Under the pieces are notes generated by a model. The model searched no databases. It worked only from the letters and a program-made list of their open reading frames with translations, and had not been told where the DNA came from. A DNA stretch of 64,000 nt from assembly GCA_013368375.1 (NCBI GenBank), contig JAACJP010000032.1, positions 401,800 to 465,799 of the forward strand, in the 5' to 3' direction. Position numbers and translations under genes: made by a program. Origin of the DNA: Tricholomella constricta. Its lineage: Eukaryota > Basidiomycota > Agaricomycetes > Agaricales > Lyophyllaceae. Positions 33,485 to 46,090 of the stretch are shown here, piece after piece; the first letter of the stretch is position 1, and every line of letters starts with the position of its first letter.

Positions 33485-35095
33485 ACCCATGGAACGGAAG
33501 CTAGACCGAAGCTGGAGGGGTATGACTCACGAGTCTGTGACTACCGTAGGGTGCCACGGGGCTTCAAGTATGTTGTGGCGCCGATGGTTGACCAGAGTGA
33601 TCTGTCTTTCTTCAACCTTACACAGGAGCTCACTACCGATACAGACGTTTCGTAAGCTCACTAGATGATACGGCGCACAGGTTTGCTTCCATTACGCGTA
33701 CTTGAGTTTATTTCTGAAATTTGTTGTAACACTTAGTCTACACCCCCATTTGACCCCCATGGAAAATGCCAAGGTCCGCCCCCGTCCACTCTTCCTCTCG
33801 CAAAGTCTTACTCTCTCTAAGGTGTTCGCAGGCACCAAACACAAATACTACCGCGAGCAATACTTCGACATTGCCTCAGCAGAAGAAGGCGCCTTCTCCT
33901 TCTCTTTCCGTCCTCTTCAGATTCAGACCGGCCCCTCATAGTCCAGTTCTGTGCCAACTCGCCCCTGAACGTCTCCTTCCCGCAGCCAAGCTCGTCGAAG
34001 CCCACTGCGACGCCATCAACGTCAACCTCGGGTGGCCCCAGGAGATCGCACGGCACGGTCAAGCGCCTTTCTAATGAACGAGCGGGATCTTTCTCAACCT
34101 GCGTGCGTCCCTGCTCATGTCACCCTTCACCTTCCGCTCTCTATCTCACCTCTCCATGCTCAAGGTCCATTCCAGTCAACGCCCTCAACAAGGTCCTTTC
34201 CGTCCCCGTCACCGCAAAGTTCCATATCTTTCCAGAGGGAAAGCTCGCCTATGCACAGATGCACGAGCGTGTCGGCGCCCGGATCCACACCTATCACGAG
34301 CAGGGTGGGAAGAAAAGCGTGCCTTTTTCGCTCTCTCTTTGTTCCTCGCTCGCCCACGCTGACTTACACCAATCCACTTACAGGGTCTTGCCTCCTACGC
34401 CAACATTAGCGCCGTCAAAGCCGCCGTCCGCATCCCCTTTGTTAACTGCAATATTCCCTTCTCCAGCGACATCGCACGATGCCTCGCTGAAACTGGTACA
34501 GACGCAGTGATGCCTACCGAAGGGGTGCTCGACGACGCTGCCTTGTTCCATGGGCTCCCTTCCTCTTCCCCCCCTTTCTTCTCCTTCTCTGGCCATCCAA
34601 GCTCCCACACCGCCCTCGACGCATACCGGACCCCTACTCACCCCCCTTGTGCTCGCGCAGCCCACGCACTGGGTTCTTCGCGAGCGCCTGAGGCGTGAGC
34701 AGGTTGTACGCTGCGGCGCCTTGTGGGCGCGGGCGAGGGTGGGGCTGGGAGCGCGGTGAGCGAGAAGGAGCCTCAGTAGGAGTGGGTCGACGATGACATC
34801 CGGCTATGCGAGGAGGTGCGCGGGAGGCTCGAGGTCCATTTTTTTCAAACCCTTCCCCTTCCCCTCTCCCTCTCTTCTCTGCGCGTTGTCGTCATGCTGA
34901 ATGCTGCGATGGTTATTGGATGGACAGGCTGACGTGAAGCACGGCACTCACCATGGGATGACACCGATCGAGGCCCTCATCCCGACGGACGCAGCGACCG
35001 TTGGGCATGCTCCCCCACTGGCTTGCGCAGCCGTATGTTAGCCCGCTCAAGGCACCTGTAGAGAAGACGCGGCAAATCTTACTCATATATTCAAC
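33485..35095 (+). pseudogene. Decayed tRNA-dihydrouridine synthase (Dus1-like)
   Basis: Ordered pieces of a Dus1-type enzyme, which reduces uridines 16/17 of tRNA: PKLEGYD then KYVVAPMVDQSDL (~33510-33612, the FMN-barrel start), TPMENAKV...YYREQYFDIA (~33752-33880), IVQFCANSPLNVSFP and AAKLVEAHCDAINVNLGWPQEIARHG (~33938-34060; the usual catalytic Cys in NLGCPQ is Trp here), LSVPVTAKFHIFP (~34195), VKAAVRIPF..NCNI (~34415), CLAETGTDAVMPTEGVL (~34480), and LPHWLAQPYV (~35010-35037), the typical C-terminal motif. The pieces need several frame changes, and the Cys-to-Trp change removes the proton donor known in the family. So this is a pseudogene. Confidence 0.8.
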
Positions 35096-35426
35096 AGACG
35101 ACGACGGCGAGCTCCATAGCCATTGCCCGACGTACCCACAGTCTTCGGCTTCTGGTATTGGGTTGGATGCTTGTGTCAGTATCGGTACCTGCTGCCCCAC
35201 AGAGGGGCGCTATTACAGCACTCGCTCTCTACGCGTTCCCAAGTCCCATGTTCGAAATTTAATCTGGGGTGTGCAGAAAGAAGATATTTCTTCAGGCCAA
35301 TCTGACATAGGTAGCGGGCAAGTCCGCGACTTGGACACGTTGTTCACCTGGTTTTGTGAAACCTGACTTGGGTCATTCGAGACTCTTCGCACTGGTTCTG
35401 ATCATTACCTCTTCGCGCCTCTTCCA

Positions 35427-36235
35427 ATGATTAAAACTCATTCCACTGCTCGCCAAGAGCGCCTTCGACTGGATATCAGTGACAAGACATCTGCACAGGT
35501 GGAAAGAGTCCTTCATAGCTTTTCTCAGGAGATCATCAATCTGATCGTCGAGATGGTCGATGGACGGTCCTCAGCGCTCAAACATCGTCATATGCTGCGT
35601 AGGACGCTCAAGACATGTTGCCTCGTATCCTGGTCTTTCCGCAATCCAGCACAGGAGCGATTTTTCGAGGCGCTCTCGCTTGACTGCCGTCCGATGTATA
35701 AATCAGACACTGCTCTCATCAGTGCTTTATCGTCAAGCCCCAGGCTCTGTGGCTTCATTCGATCCCTTCGTATCAGCCTGAGAGCAGATGCTTCGACAAA
35801 TTTAGAATTCTTCTCGACTACGCTGACTCACCTGAGGCACCTCACCTTGTCAGCAGCTGTTTGGAGTATGCCTTGGACGTCTCTACCTCACGAAATCCGG
35901 AGCAATATGCGCGAGATCATCCGTGGACCATCCCTTCGTTCCCTTGAACTCCTACGGATCCAAGATTTCCCACCACCGTCCTCAGCTGCTGCGCACACCT
36001 TGAATCGCCGATCATCATTCATACTTCATTTCAGAGCTCCTCTGGTGAATCGTTCTCATTGCCGTTGCCTAATTCTCAAAGACATGACCTCCAAATGTTG
36101 ACTGTGAATGATTGCGAAGCAACCGAGCCATTGAGATCTGCCCTCATCGATCCAGCGTCTCCACTATCCATCGCCCGCCTCAAGCAGCTCGTCCTCAGTC
36201 TGGACAGTCCACGGTACCTTCCTGAGTGTAGGGCA
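35427..36235 (+). pseudogene. F-box-like protein, broken
   Basis: ORF of 224 codons from ATG 35427. Residues ~30-75 (FSQEIINLIVEMV...RTLKTCCLVSWSFRNPAQERFFEALSL, key residues only) match the basidiomycete F-box opening (LPQEIIDLI...LK.CSLVS). The following SLRISLRAD and LTHLRHLTLS look like leucine-rich repeat-type segments. The frame ends at 36101, while a continuation (LTVNDCEATEPLRSALIDP...LKQLVLSLD) lies in another frame up to about 36235. Either a frameshift or an unrecognised intron near 36040-36100 separates them. F-box proteins recruit substrates to SCF ubiquitin ligases. Confidence 0.5.
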
Positions 36236-37310
36236 TGACTTGATGTGGTGGGAACAAGGCTAGACGATCTATACATCCACACGAGGTCAGGTAGGTGATG
36301 GGGTTCTTTTATCTTTGATTTAACTGACATGCGCAGAGATCGGCGACTTTCAGCTCCCGAACATCAACAACGTGTAACGCATACTATTCAATGTCGAAGA
36401 TGCGTGCTCCACACTCCTGCACATACCCTCCCTCTTGGAATCGATGGGGCATGATAACAGCCTTACTGACATTTACATCTTATGCCGATTAAGCCATTGC
36501 TGCCTTCCAATGGTTAGAAATTTGCGTACGCACTGGGACAGAATTGATGCGGCCCTTACGAGGCTGAGCGACTGATGGTAGTTCTGTCACTGATTAAGGA
36601 TGGCTCTCAGGAAGTATCGCTAGATGTGCTCTTGTCATTTGTTACTGTGTACCTTCCACGGCTCCAGAATTCCGGCCGCTTGCAAGCAGAGATTTGAAAT
36701 TAACAGCTAATATGAAATTCCGGGTTTCTCACATCCCAGTGACTGCTAAAGGATCGCATCACATTGACATCTCCTGCTCTAGATACGTAGAGCTCACTTC
36801 ATTTGACGAAGCGCACAGATATCGATATTGGAAAGAAAGCTGACGAGCGCGTACTTCGCCTCTTCGATCCCGCATAAGGCACACGTCGCCTAACGCATGA
36901 TAATAGTACACGCTGCGTAGGCAAGTCATCCCCACCCCCATTACTATTCCTGTACCACGCACTAACTCCTCAGGCTCCAATCACCAACTTCACAGCACGC
37001 GAAACACTGTACTTCAGGTTGAATGCCATCAAGCAGCGCCGGTGCCCGTCGACGTCCCAGTGTGCATGACCTCGATCTCGTTGACCCTCTTCTGTGTTTC
37101 CGGGTCAGTCGGCAGCCACGCGCCACATCGGGATGTATGGACATCGTTGTGACTTCAAAAAGAAAGTGCCTAACCCCAGCCCAAACCCAGACCCACGCTT
37201 GCTACTGCCCACTTCTTTGTGAACGACAGTACGGCAAAGCACTCTCGACGGAGTCCTCGAATGCTAGATATACCAGCGTGCTCGAGTGCGTCACAACCTC
37301 CACCTTCACC
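36236..37310. other. No gene recognised
   Basis: About 1.1 kb of sequence with only short ORFs on both strands; none shows a recognisable motif. Confidence 0.4.
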
Positions 37311-37470
37311 TCCCCGTTGTCTTCCACTCCCTAAGCGCATGCTGGAGGCCCCGCGCCGGCGCTCACAGCCAAAAACCGCCGCGAAACCATCAGGTTGGAG
37401 CCCAACACCCGCAGGCACTCCCCCTGTCCTTCTCCTTCCCCTCCCCTGCCCCCTCGTCTTCATCGCCACA
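37311..37470 (+). repeat. Short segment duplicated in inverted orientation at 45750-45915
   Basis: Reads CTTCCACTCCCTAAGCGCATG...CCGCAGGCACTCCCCCTGTCC; the reverse complement of 45750-45915 gives the same order of words (CTTCCACTCCCTATCCGCATG, GCCAAAAACC, CCGCAGG). Imperfect, about 150 bp. Origin unknown. Confidence 0.55.
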
Positions 37471-37813
37471 GTCATCTTCGGCACCACCGACAATAATACC
37501 GACCAGCCCATTCACAGGCACATCGGGTTCATCGCCTACAATAAGGATACTGGTGCTCTCACCGAGTAAGATTGGTCCTCCTGTCCTTGCTGAAATTAAT
37601 TCACTTACTCGCTGCGCCGCAGGGCCCTTTCCCGATCCCACCGTTACCATCGAAAACATTGTCAGCTTCACTTCCCTTAGATTGGTCGTCGGATTCAGCG
37701 GCACCTGCGCCGTTGTCATCGCGAAAGATGTTCCTGCCGCTCACCGTCATCGCAGGCCATCTCGCGGTCCAATCTGGCGGGCTCCACCAACGTCGGCGTT
37801 CAGCGACTTTTAA
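37471..37813 (+). pseudogene. Jacalin-like lectin relic, 3' half
   Basis: Corresponds to exons 3-5 of the gene at 30318: VIFGTTDNNTDQPIHRHIGF, YNKDTGALTE, then GPFPDPTVTIENIVSFTSLRLVVGFSGT with the same intron position. After that the sequence has decayed; the final exon is recognisable (VQSGG, SDF-like end) but shifted. No 5' half is present. Confidence 0.7.
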
Positions 37814-38216
37814 ACCTGCACCTCACGTCCTATTTCTGAAGCGTTGGTCGGCTAGGGCGCCGATTCTGAGAAGAGTTGCTTGCGAAGTGACTTTGAAAAG
37901 ATAAAAATAGATCTGAGACATTTAAGTGGTCGAAACCTAAATCCATACTCAATTTCCCTATATATACTGCTCGAAAACTCACCTTGGTTGACATCGCTCC
38001 TCTTCCCCTTTCCTCCACCTCCTCTCCTAATTACCTCGCATTCCCGGACGCAGAGAATCGCATCTTGATCGTATTCTGTTCTGTCTCTCCGCGGAGTTCC
38101 AACTGACTAACGAACGCACAACGCAGGGCGGAAGCGGCGCACCAAATCCCGGGCACGTGGCGGCGCGTCATGGGCACGTGTTGTTTGGGGTCTGCGCTGT
38201 TTCCTCCTGGACCACG

Positions 38217-41203
38217 ATGCCGTTCACGCGATATCTGCAGGACGGCTCTCAGCAGACACAAGACGGTCTTGACGACGCCAATAGCGAGGATGCCATCCAT
38301 TTCCAGATCCCCTCCTTTATGTACTCGGGCGCCCCGACCCTTGCCCAGGGCGGAGGAGCAGAGGTCTTGCCCTTCCACTCCACTTGGTTTGCCAACAACG
38401 GCTTTACGTGCGTGCATTCATCGACTACTTAAACAGCCGTCTAAACTGTTATAGACCCCACATTGCGTCGCCTCGCCCACCATTGGCCATCACGGCGCCC
38501 TCGCCCCTCGGTCTGCCAGTTTACTCTGCGTCCGGCTTCGATGTCTTGTCTATCCTCGCTCGCGTCGCCACACGCCCAAACCCGCACATTGTCCTTGGCC
38601 CCGTCGACTTGACTTGCTCTTTCGTTATTGTCGATGTCCGCCGCCATGATAACCCCATCGTCTACTGCTCCCCCTCCTTTTGCCGTCTCACAGGCTACGA
38701 AGAATACGAAATTCTCGGCCGGAACTGCCGCTTCCTTCAGGCTCCCGGTGGCGCCGTCCGCCGCGGTGACGAGCGCCGCTTTACGTCCCAACAAGCCGTT
38801 GCCACCCTCCGCAAGGCCCTCTCCGCTGATAAGGAGGTTCAGACTAGCATCGTCAACTTCCGCAAGGACGGAAGCGCATTTATCAACCTTGTCTCCGTCG
38901 TTCCCATTCCCGGCGGCGTTACTGGCGCCAAACACGAACTCAACGACGTCGTCTACCACGTCGGCTTCCAGGTAGACCTCACCGAGCAGCCCAACGTCAT
39001 TCTCGAGAAGCTGCGCAATGGCACATACATCCAATCCCAGCAGCCCTCGGGCCCCGCCGCCATATTTGCCTCTACAGTTCACTCCGAGCTGGGTCCGCCG
39101 CCGCCGTCCCGCAAAGCCTTTACGCTCCCTCAGCTCATCATGTCCCCGATCCTCGCCGCCCTTCTCCAATCCAAGGCCTTCCTCCGTGCGCTTCCCATCT
39201 CCACCAGCACTACTGCGCCCCAGCCGCCGCCGCCGACCACCGCTGCCCCTACAACCCATTCGACTCCGACCAACAACCCGCTGTCCCTTCTCCTCCTCGA
39301 ATACGCGCCCGATTTCATCCACGTCGTCTCCCTCAAAGGCGCCTTCCTCTACGTCGCGCCCGCCGTCACCCGCGTCCTCGGTTACACCCCCGCTGAGCTT
39401 GTTGGCAAGTCTATGGCTGACCTCGCGCATCCCGAGGACGTTGTCCCGCTCGAACGGCAGCTCAAAGAGAGCTCCACCCTCCTCCCTGGCCCCTTTCCAA
39501 CCACTTTCTCCTCTGCCTCTCCTAACGCCCCCAACTCAAGCAGTACCCAGCAGGGACAGGCGCAGGCGCGCATCGTGGACGTGCTATTTCGCGCGCGCAC
39601 GAAGCCGGGCGCGTACGTGTGGGTCGAATGCCGGGGCCGGCTGCACGTCGAGCCGGGCAAAGGCCGCAAGGCGATCGTGCTGAGCGGGCGCGCGAGCGCT
39701 ATGCCCCGCGTGTGCTGGCGCCACATCGTCCGTGCTGCGGGCGGGCTTGCGGGGCCTATGTTCATTCGGGATTTCGCTGGCGACGGCAACGGCACCGCTG
39801 CCACCAAACTATTGACGGACACCGAGATCGAGACTGAGACGGAGGTGAGGGCGGAGGCGGAGGGGCGGGAGGTGCATGTGGAGTTTTGGGCGCAGCTGGC
39901 GGGGCGCGGGCACTCTGCGGGGGCACTGGTGAGCATCGGAACCGGGGTGGGAGATGTGCTGGGGTACGACCCCGATGAGCTGCTCGGCCGACGGATCGGG
40001 ACGCTCGTCGTAGGCGGGGAGGGCGCTGCGGGGATCGCGGAGGCGCTTTTGGAAGATCGTTGCGTTGGGGGTGGAGGTAGCGAGGTTCATGACGGCGGGG
40101 ACGAGGACGGAGTGAAGACGACAACGGTATACGCGCGGCTGCGGGCCAAGTCGGGCGCGGGCGTGCGTGTTTTGATGGTGTTTTACCGCTCGGGGCGTGG
40201 GGCGCTCGATCCGGGGCTCAGTGTCGCGCCTGCACCTGTGCTGCTGCAGGTGCGTATGCTCGACGGGCCCGGGGCAGGGGCGGGGGCAGGGGCAGGGGTG
40301 GTGCATCCGCTGAATGCGAACATCTTTGAGGAGCTCGAGGTGAGCCGCGGGTCGAGCTGGCAGTACGAGCTGCAGCAGCTGCGGTATGCGAACCTGCGGC
40401 TTGAGGAGGAAGTCAAGGCGCTCGAGGTGGAACATGCAACGTACCAGGATAAGGAGCGGCAAAAGAGGAAAGGAAAGGGGAAGGTGCAGAGCAAAGGGAA
40501 GGGGAAGGGAATGGCGGGGGAGCAACAGTCGACCATGGGCCCTGCGTCGACATCCGCATTTTCGACGGCGCCTGCGTCTGCGGTGTCGATGGGTTTTGCG
40601 GATATCGCGTCGGCGGGCATGGGCATGGGTGATGTGTACCCGGACCTGGCGCTCGGGATGGGCTTGGGGATCGGGGTTGGGGGCGAGCACACCAACTACG
40701 CCGTTGCGCTTGAGCAGTACGAAGCGGCGGCGGGTAGGGGTTATACCGCGACGGGCACAGACGACGATAGTGCACTCATGCCGGCGCCCACAGCCGTGCC
40801 TACGCGACGGTACCATCAATATACTCCCCACCACCAGCACCACCACCAGCGGCAGCAGCAGGACAGGCCGGCGCCGGCGCCGGCGCCGGCACCTCCACCT
40901 CCACCACCGCGACCGCAGACCCCCGCGCATGGCCGACAATCGTGCCGCCCCAGCTTTTCGCAGCAGCAACAACAGCAGCAGCATCAGTCACAGACGGTGT
41001 ATGCACCCGTCCCGCTCCCTGTGACCATCCCACCCTCGGCTCTGATGCATGCGATAGACCCGCCCCAGCCCCAGGCGCGCCAGCAGGTGAACCAATACCC
41101 TTTGCAGGTGCAGAGGCAGCTGCAGTCGCTTCGGACCCCGCACCCCCGGCCTGAGTGGAGCAACTCGCTTCATCCGGGTGTCAAGCGGCCGGCGGGGCGC
41201 TGA
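38217..41203 (+). CDS. wc-1: White-collar-1-type blue-light photoreceptor
   Basis: Two exons, 38217-38407 and 38455-41203 (intron GT..AG, 47 nt), encode 979 residues from ATG 38217. A LOV domain lies at about 115-245 with the flavin-binding GRNCRFLQ (photoactive Cys ~154), TGYEEYEIL and NFRKDGSAFINL. A second PAS domain follows at ~344-490 (FLYVAPAVTRVLGYTPAELVGKS) and a weaker PAS-like stretch at ~540-645. A short coiled coil with basic KGKGK runs (~695-735) may carry the nuclear signal. The tail is Gln/Pro/His-rich. There is no GATA zinc finger, as known for basidiomycete WC-1, where the partner WC-2 supplies it. It senses blue light through a Cys-FMN adduct and drives light-responsive transcription. 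Decayed copies of its C-terminal half lie at 47200 and 63440. Confidence 0.92.
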
Positions 41204-41541
41204 GGTGCGATTCTTTAGTTTCGGTGGCCCAACACGGCAACACCGTCGTCGTGGCGCTTTCCATGCCCCTTCCCATACACACCCTCCGGGGCCAAACATA
41301 ATACAATACCCACACGCACGCACCACATACACGCACACACGCATGCACGCACGGGACAAACACAAAGCGCGTTTTTGCTCGCTCCGTTCTCTCGCTCCTT
41401 TCTTTCTTTTCTTTCTATCTTTTGTTTCTCTTTTGGGCTTGGGCTTAGGCTTGGGCCTTGGCTTGGGTTTTGGCTTTCGGGTTCGGCTTCGGCTTCGGTT
41501 GGGAATGGATGGACGGTGGGTGGCCATGTCCTGTTCAAATG

Positions 41542-41572
<31 letters not shown>

Positions 41573-42185
41573 TATAACAACACACGCACAACGAATTCCA
41601 TGCCTCTTTGCCCTCGGCGCGCCAGGACATGTGCCGCCATACATATACTACATACATACACATATACGCTTTCTGCTCAATTCCGCTTCCGCCACCCCCG
41701 CATACACATACACGCACGCATATACGTATCCGCCTGCTGGCCCCACGGTAACACCATTCAACATAAACTTACACGATACGTACGCCCCACTGAAAACAAC
41801 AAAGATACAGAACGTTCTTCGTCTCGCACTCGCTCGTACATGCATACATACATACATACATACACGCACGCACACGCACTACGACGCGGTCCTCATTCAT
41901 AATCCGTCCTCTGACTTGAAATTTCTCTTTGCTCGTCTCGTCCAGTGAGTAAGTAAGTACTTGTACGGAACGCAAGTACGTGGGTGTGTATGTAAATATA
42001 TATGCATGAAACGAACAAGAACGAAAAAAGAGGATGAAAGGGTTATGAAGGCGACGGTGTGTGGTGATACATTGATGCTACATCTACATGCAGAGGATGG
42101 GCGGGAGGGAGATAAGGCGAGGCGTAAGTGTTCCACAAGCGGAGGAGGGAGAGGGGAAAGGCACATCGGGGGACGACGGGGTCGG
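41204..42185. repeat. Low-complexity region between two convergent genes
   Basis: Contains several simple repeats: an approximate GGCTTG hexamer array (41431-41500), a CT dinucleotide run (41549-41572), CACA/ACGC-rich stretches (41312-41350, 41640-41720) and an ATAC tetranucleotide run (41838-41862). The 3' UTRs of wc-1 and the kinase gene lie here. No gene recognised. Confidence 0.8.
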
Positions 42186-43936
42186 TCAGAGCAGCGGCTC
42201 GCGACTGCTCGAAAGACGGTTCAGGTGGATGTAAACGTCCGTCCCAAATCCGTCCATCGCGATCAAGCGGAGATCCCCACCAAAGTATCTTGCGTACTGC
42301 CACACGAGAACGAGAACACGCACGTCAGGGCCAGGCATTAAAAGAACATTGCACGGAGGGACGCACCAATCTCGACAGCGGGAGTCCATAACCAAATCCG
42401 GCCATGGGAGCCTTGAAATCACTCGCCTGGAAATCCTGCGCGATGCCCTGGCTCTCCATAGTCGTGTACATATAAGTCCATATGAGGGGGATCGCGCTGC
42501 GCGAGATGCCGCCGCCCTCGTCGCTGATTTTGACGGTGATGTCCTCCTTGCCCTCGACGACGACGACCTTGATGGGCGGGTAGGTTACGTCGTCGGCGAG
42601 GCCGTAGCGCTCGACGACGGCGCGAAGCGAGTTCTTGAGGAGCTCGAAGCAGATGTGCGAGAGGTGTCCGGGGACGTAGGCGAATGTGAGGTCTTTGGGG
42701 CAGATGAGCTGCACGGGCGGGCCGCGGAACATGGCGTAGTGCTCTTCGCACACGAAGCGCGCGTTTTCGATGGCTTCGAGGACGATATCATGGACGTTCT
42801 GTGAAGTAGGAGGTGGGCTGGGAGTGAGATATGCGAGGGAGAGCCGGGACGGGATTGACTTACGGCTTTCGTACAGATGATTCCCACGTAGTCTTCGTGC
42901 GCTTGCTGTGTGTTGAGTGCGACGTCTGTGGGAAGGTGTGAGCTGAGAGGACAAAAAGGGCGAAGAGCGACGAACGTTGGCCAATCAAGAAGCGGATGCC
43001 GATGCGCGACATGTAGAAGCGGTCTAGCCAGGCCTGGATGTCGAGGCCGATGTTGCGTGCGTTCTGGACACGCTTCCACTCGAGGACGCCTTGTGCGACG
43101 GTGGTGACGGTGGGGTCATGCCGGCTCTTGATGGTCTCGAGTGCGCGTGTGAAGCGCTTGTTGTAGTCCTGGACCTGAGGGGGCCAGGCGACAACGGCGT
43201 CGGTGTCGGCGTAGTACCTGCGGAGGTGGAGGGGTGCCGGATGGGCGTGGACGCGTGAGGATGGTGTGAACGAGGCGATGTGGGTGCGCGTGGCGCTGGC
43301 GAAGGAGCGGGAGCTAACTGACCTGCGTTCCATGGGGACTCGGAGCTTGAGCTTGTTGAAACCGTTGCCCGAGCTGGGATACGGGACGGCGTCCTTGTCG
43401 AGGTGCTTGATGGACGGGTTGGGGGTGGATTCGGGGAGAACGTTGTCGTTGCGCGGTGTCATGAGTGCTTGTCGGATGTCTGGAGGTAGTGTTATGGGCG
43501 GAAAGGAGATGAGTTCCTGGGTGATTAAGGTCAATAGGGGAGCGACATATAGGACAGACGGAATCGGACCTCGAAGGACTGGGCATACCAGTTCTTGACC
43601 TTGCGCATGGAGGGCATCTCGCTGAGGCCGTGGGGCAATTCGTCAAGCTCCTTGACGCGGTGGGCCAGCCGCACCGGAAGCTCCTCTAACGCCGACGTCA
43701 ATGGCGCTGCTCCGGATCGGCATAGACGTGCTCACCTGCGAGAAACTGACTGGCCTTGAGCAGCGTCCCCTGGCTAGGATTCTGGCCGAACAAGACCATC
43801 TGCTGCAGTGAGACTGGTCCGAGTCAGTGGCAGTCGCGCGGGAATGACGATCGCACTCACCGCCAGTCTGAGGAAAGGATGCAAAGTGGTGTATCTTGTC
43901 CCATAGCGCAGGCGTTATTCGGAATCCAGCAGACAT
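42186..43936 (-). CDS. Mitochondrial pyruvate dehydrogenase kinase family protein
   Basis: Eight exons (43861-43936, 43736-43813, 43570-43685, 43323-43516, 42976-43217, 42864-42925, 42367-42798, 42186-42296) sum to 437 codons, 436 residues, about the family's normal length. It is an ATP-dependent GHKL-fold kinase that phosphorylates and inactivates the pyruvate (or branched-chain ketoacid) dehydrogenase complex in the mitochondrial matrix. Visible: N-terminal helical regulatory part (SLQQMVLFGQNPS, ARNIGLDIQAWLDRFYMSRIGIR in parts), N box ELLKNSLRAVVERYG, G1 box DEGGGIS and G2 box GFGYGLPLSR. The start codon is supported by continuity into ITPALWDKIHHFASFPQTGVSL. PDH versus BCKDH kinase cannot be settled by eye; PDH kinase is more likely. 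Confidence 0.92.
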
Positions 43937-44190
43937 GGTAAAGAGAGAAAGAGAGAAATAAACTAACTGACTTGTTGCGATCGACCAGCTCCAGGGCCTT
44001 CCCCGGCTATATTCACATGCGACTCACGTGCCCCGATAACTCCGATCCGCCTCCCCGCAACGGCCTACCCCACCAGACCCCCGGTTGGCCAATCACGCGC
44101 CGCTGCACCCACGCAACCTAGCCATCCTTCCACGCTGCCAACCCGTAGTTCACCACCGAGAAACGCTGGGTAAAGAATTGTCAGCGCATA
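43937..44190. promoter_or_regulatory. Upstream region of the kinase gene
   Basis: About 250 bp upstream of the kinase ATG. No distinct regulatory box identified. Confidence 0.35.
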
Positions 44191-45690
44191 TTGGCCTTCG
44201 AGTCTACTGGGGGCCAGTTCTCCTACCTTCCAAAGGCTTCCACCTCGCTCTCGACGTGTAGGCAATTGCAATCTTACCTCCATCACCGGGTGGAAACCAT
44301 GCATACTCCTCGGATGTGGTGCGTAGCGGACTACGGGAACAAAGAACGTGCTCATCCGATTATCAAGAATACAGCTGCGTCGTGGGTCGAAAAGGAGCGA
44401 TGTCAACTCAAGCGAAATCTCGAGCGACTTATATAGGCGCCATAGATTTAAGTTTCGACCAGTAGTTGGCATGTCCGCAATAGGAAATCCTCCGCTGCCC
44501 ATCGAAACTCTAATCCCTCAGATTCTTGTTTTATCTTTTCAGATCCTTCGCCCCGCTCATCGAATGCAAGTCCTGTCACTTCGCGCGCCACTTTGAATCT
44601 AAATGGATACTGAACGCTTCCTTCCCCGGCTCGCCCCCTTCGATTAAAGTCGGCGAATGTATCCGCTCCCTGCAATATGGTACTCCAACTCTTACAATTT
44701 CACCGTCCCCCTCCTGTTCAGGTCTGCCATCGAAAACACTGCTTTCTGACGTGTTCGTTGCTGCATGAAGTCGCCCCACGCCTGGATCGTCCTTACCGCG
44801 TCCAACTGTGGGCGCAAATCCCTCTATCCGAACTCGTAGATCCGCGCCGGGTAACCTCAGCCACGCGAAAGTACTAGCAAACGCCTTGAAATCCGCCGCG
44901 GTCAGATAGGTACCTTCAACGACAACTGGGCCGTTTTCATTGTTTGAAATGCCCGTAGGCTCAGGCGATGCTACTGCTGTGACGCTTGCAGCAGTCCAGA
45001 GTGCGGAATCGCGTGTCACATGCCCGTATGTCGCATGCGCTATTTGCTTTTATCCTTGATCGTAGCGATCTGCACCCGTCCGAGCGCCAGAGGGACATCT
45101 TTATGGTGCTTCTCCTCCAATTTTCGACCGCCAAGCCGCTCCACCTCGCGCAGCCTTGTGCTCGTCTTGGATCAATCGCGCCACTCCTTCGGCATCGAGA
45201 TCGTTGGCAGCCGCCTCGTCCTCATTACCACGCACTTTTTCAACCCTCGTGAACCCCGCGAACGGTAGTACATCTTCGAATAGCAGTCTGGCACCCGTGA
45301 AACCATGCGCCTTGCCCGAACGTGCAGCTAACATCTAAATTTGCCCCTTCTCTCAACAGGAAGTTCACGCACCGAATTTTACACCTATGCCAGCGGCCCC
45401 GGCGCTCCTCCTTCTCCCAAACACACATCCGCCCTCGACGTCTGGGCCGTCCGCGGCAATGCACCCCCCTCGTCACGCTCGAGCTCCCTCCGCTGTCTTT
45501 CGAGTTACCCCTTTTTTACGCTCGCCAGCCGCGGGGAGCCCAACTCCACCGGGGCCTCTGCGCCATTGGTAGTGGATTCGCCGGCCGTGGATGTATACGC
45601 TCCTCAAGATAAAGACCAACCCACCACGTGCCCTGGCTGGGCTAAGGCTCGCCCACGACGCGTAGGATGACCGCATCGGGGACGCCAACG
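44191..45690 (+). pseudogene. Possible F-box-like gene relic, unassembled
   Basis: Plus-strand pieces in several frames read like one protein: LPIETLIPQILVLSFQ (~44497), CKSCHFARHFESKWILNASFPG (in two parts, ~44565-44630), VLDQSRHSFGIEIVGSRLVLITTHFF (in parts, ~45163-45240) and SRTEFYTYASGPGAPPSPK (~45364). This order is reminiscent of basidiomycete F-box proteins with a beta-propeller-like C-terminus, but that is a weak inference. Stops and frame changes suggest decay. Confidence 0.3.
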
Positions 45691-45749
45691 CGGTGGATCA
45701 CGACGAGCGTCTGGACGCGGTGCGTGCTCCGCGCGAAGCCGAGGCTGGA

Positions 45750-45915
45750 CGATGATGGCAGTGGCGATGAAGGCGAGGGGGAAGGGGCGGAGGAGGGGTG
45801 AGGGGAAGGAGAAGGGGAGGGCCTGCGGGTATAGGGCTCCGATCTGATGGTCTCGCAGCGGTTTTTGGCCGCGGGTGCGGCATGCGGATAGGGAGTGGAA
45901 GGGAACGGGCGGAAA
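45750..45915 (-). repeat. Inverted partner of the segment at 37311-37470
   Basis: See 37311-37470. Not next to any lectin relic here, so only this piece was copied. Confidence 0.5.
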
Positions 45916-46090
45916 TCTCATATCAGCTCAGCCGAATTGGAGCACAGCGCTGGAGAAGGGCGACCATGGATCAAGCACCGATCTATTTTGAGGTTGCTTG
46001 AAGATTTGGTTCTAAGAATATACGAGATGTTATTGACTTGCGCTGTGCCTTCCATTCTTAGATTCACTTTTATTATATTATAAGAGTACT

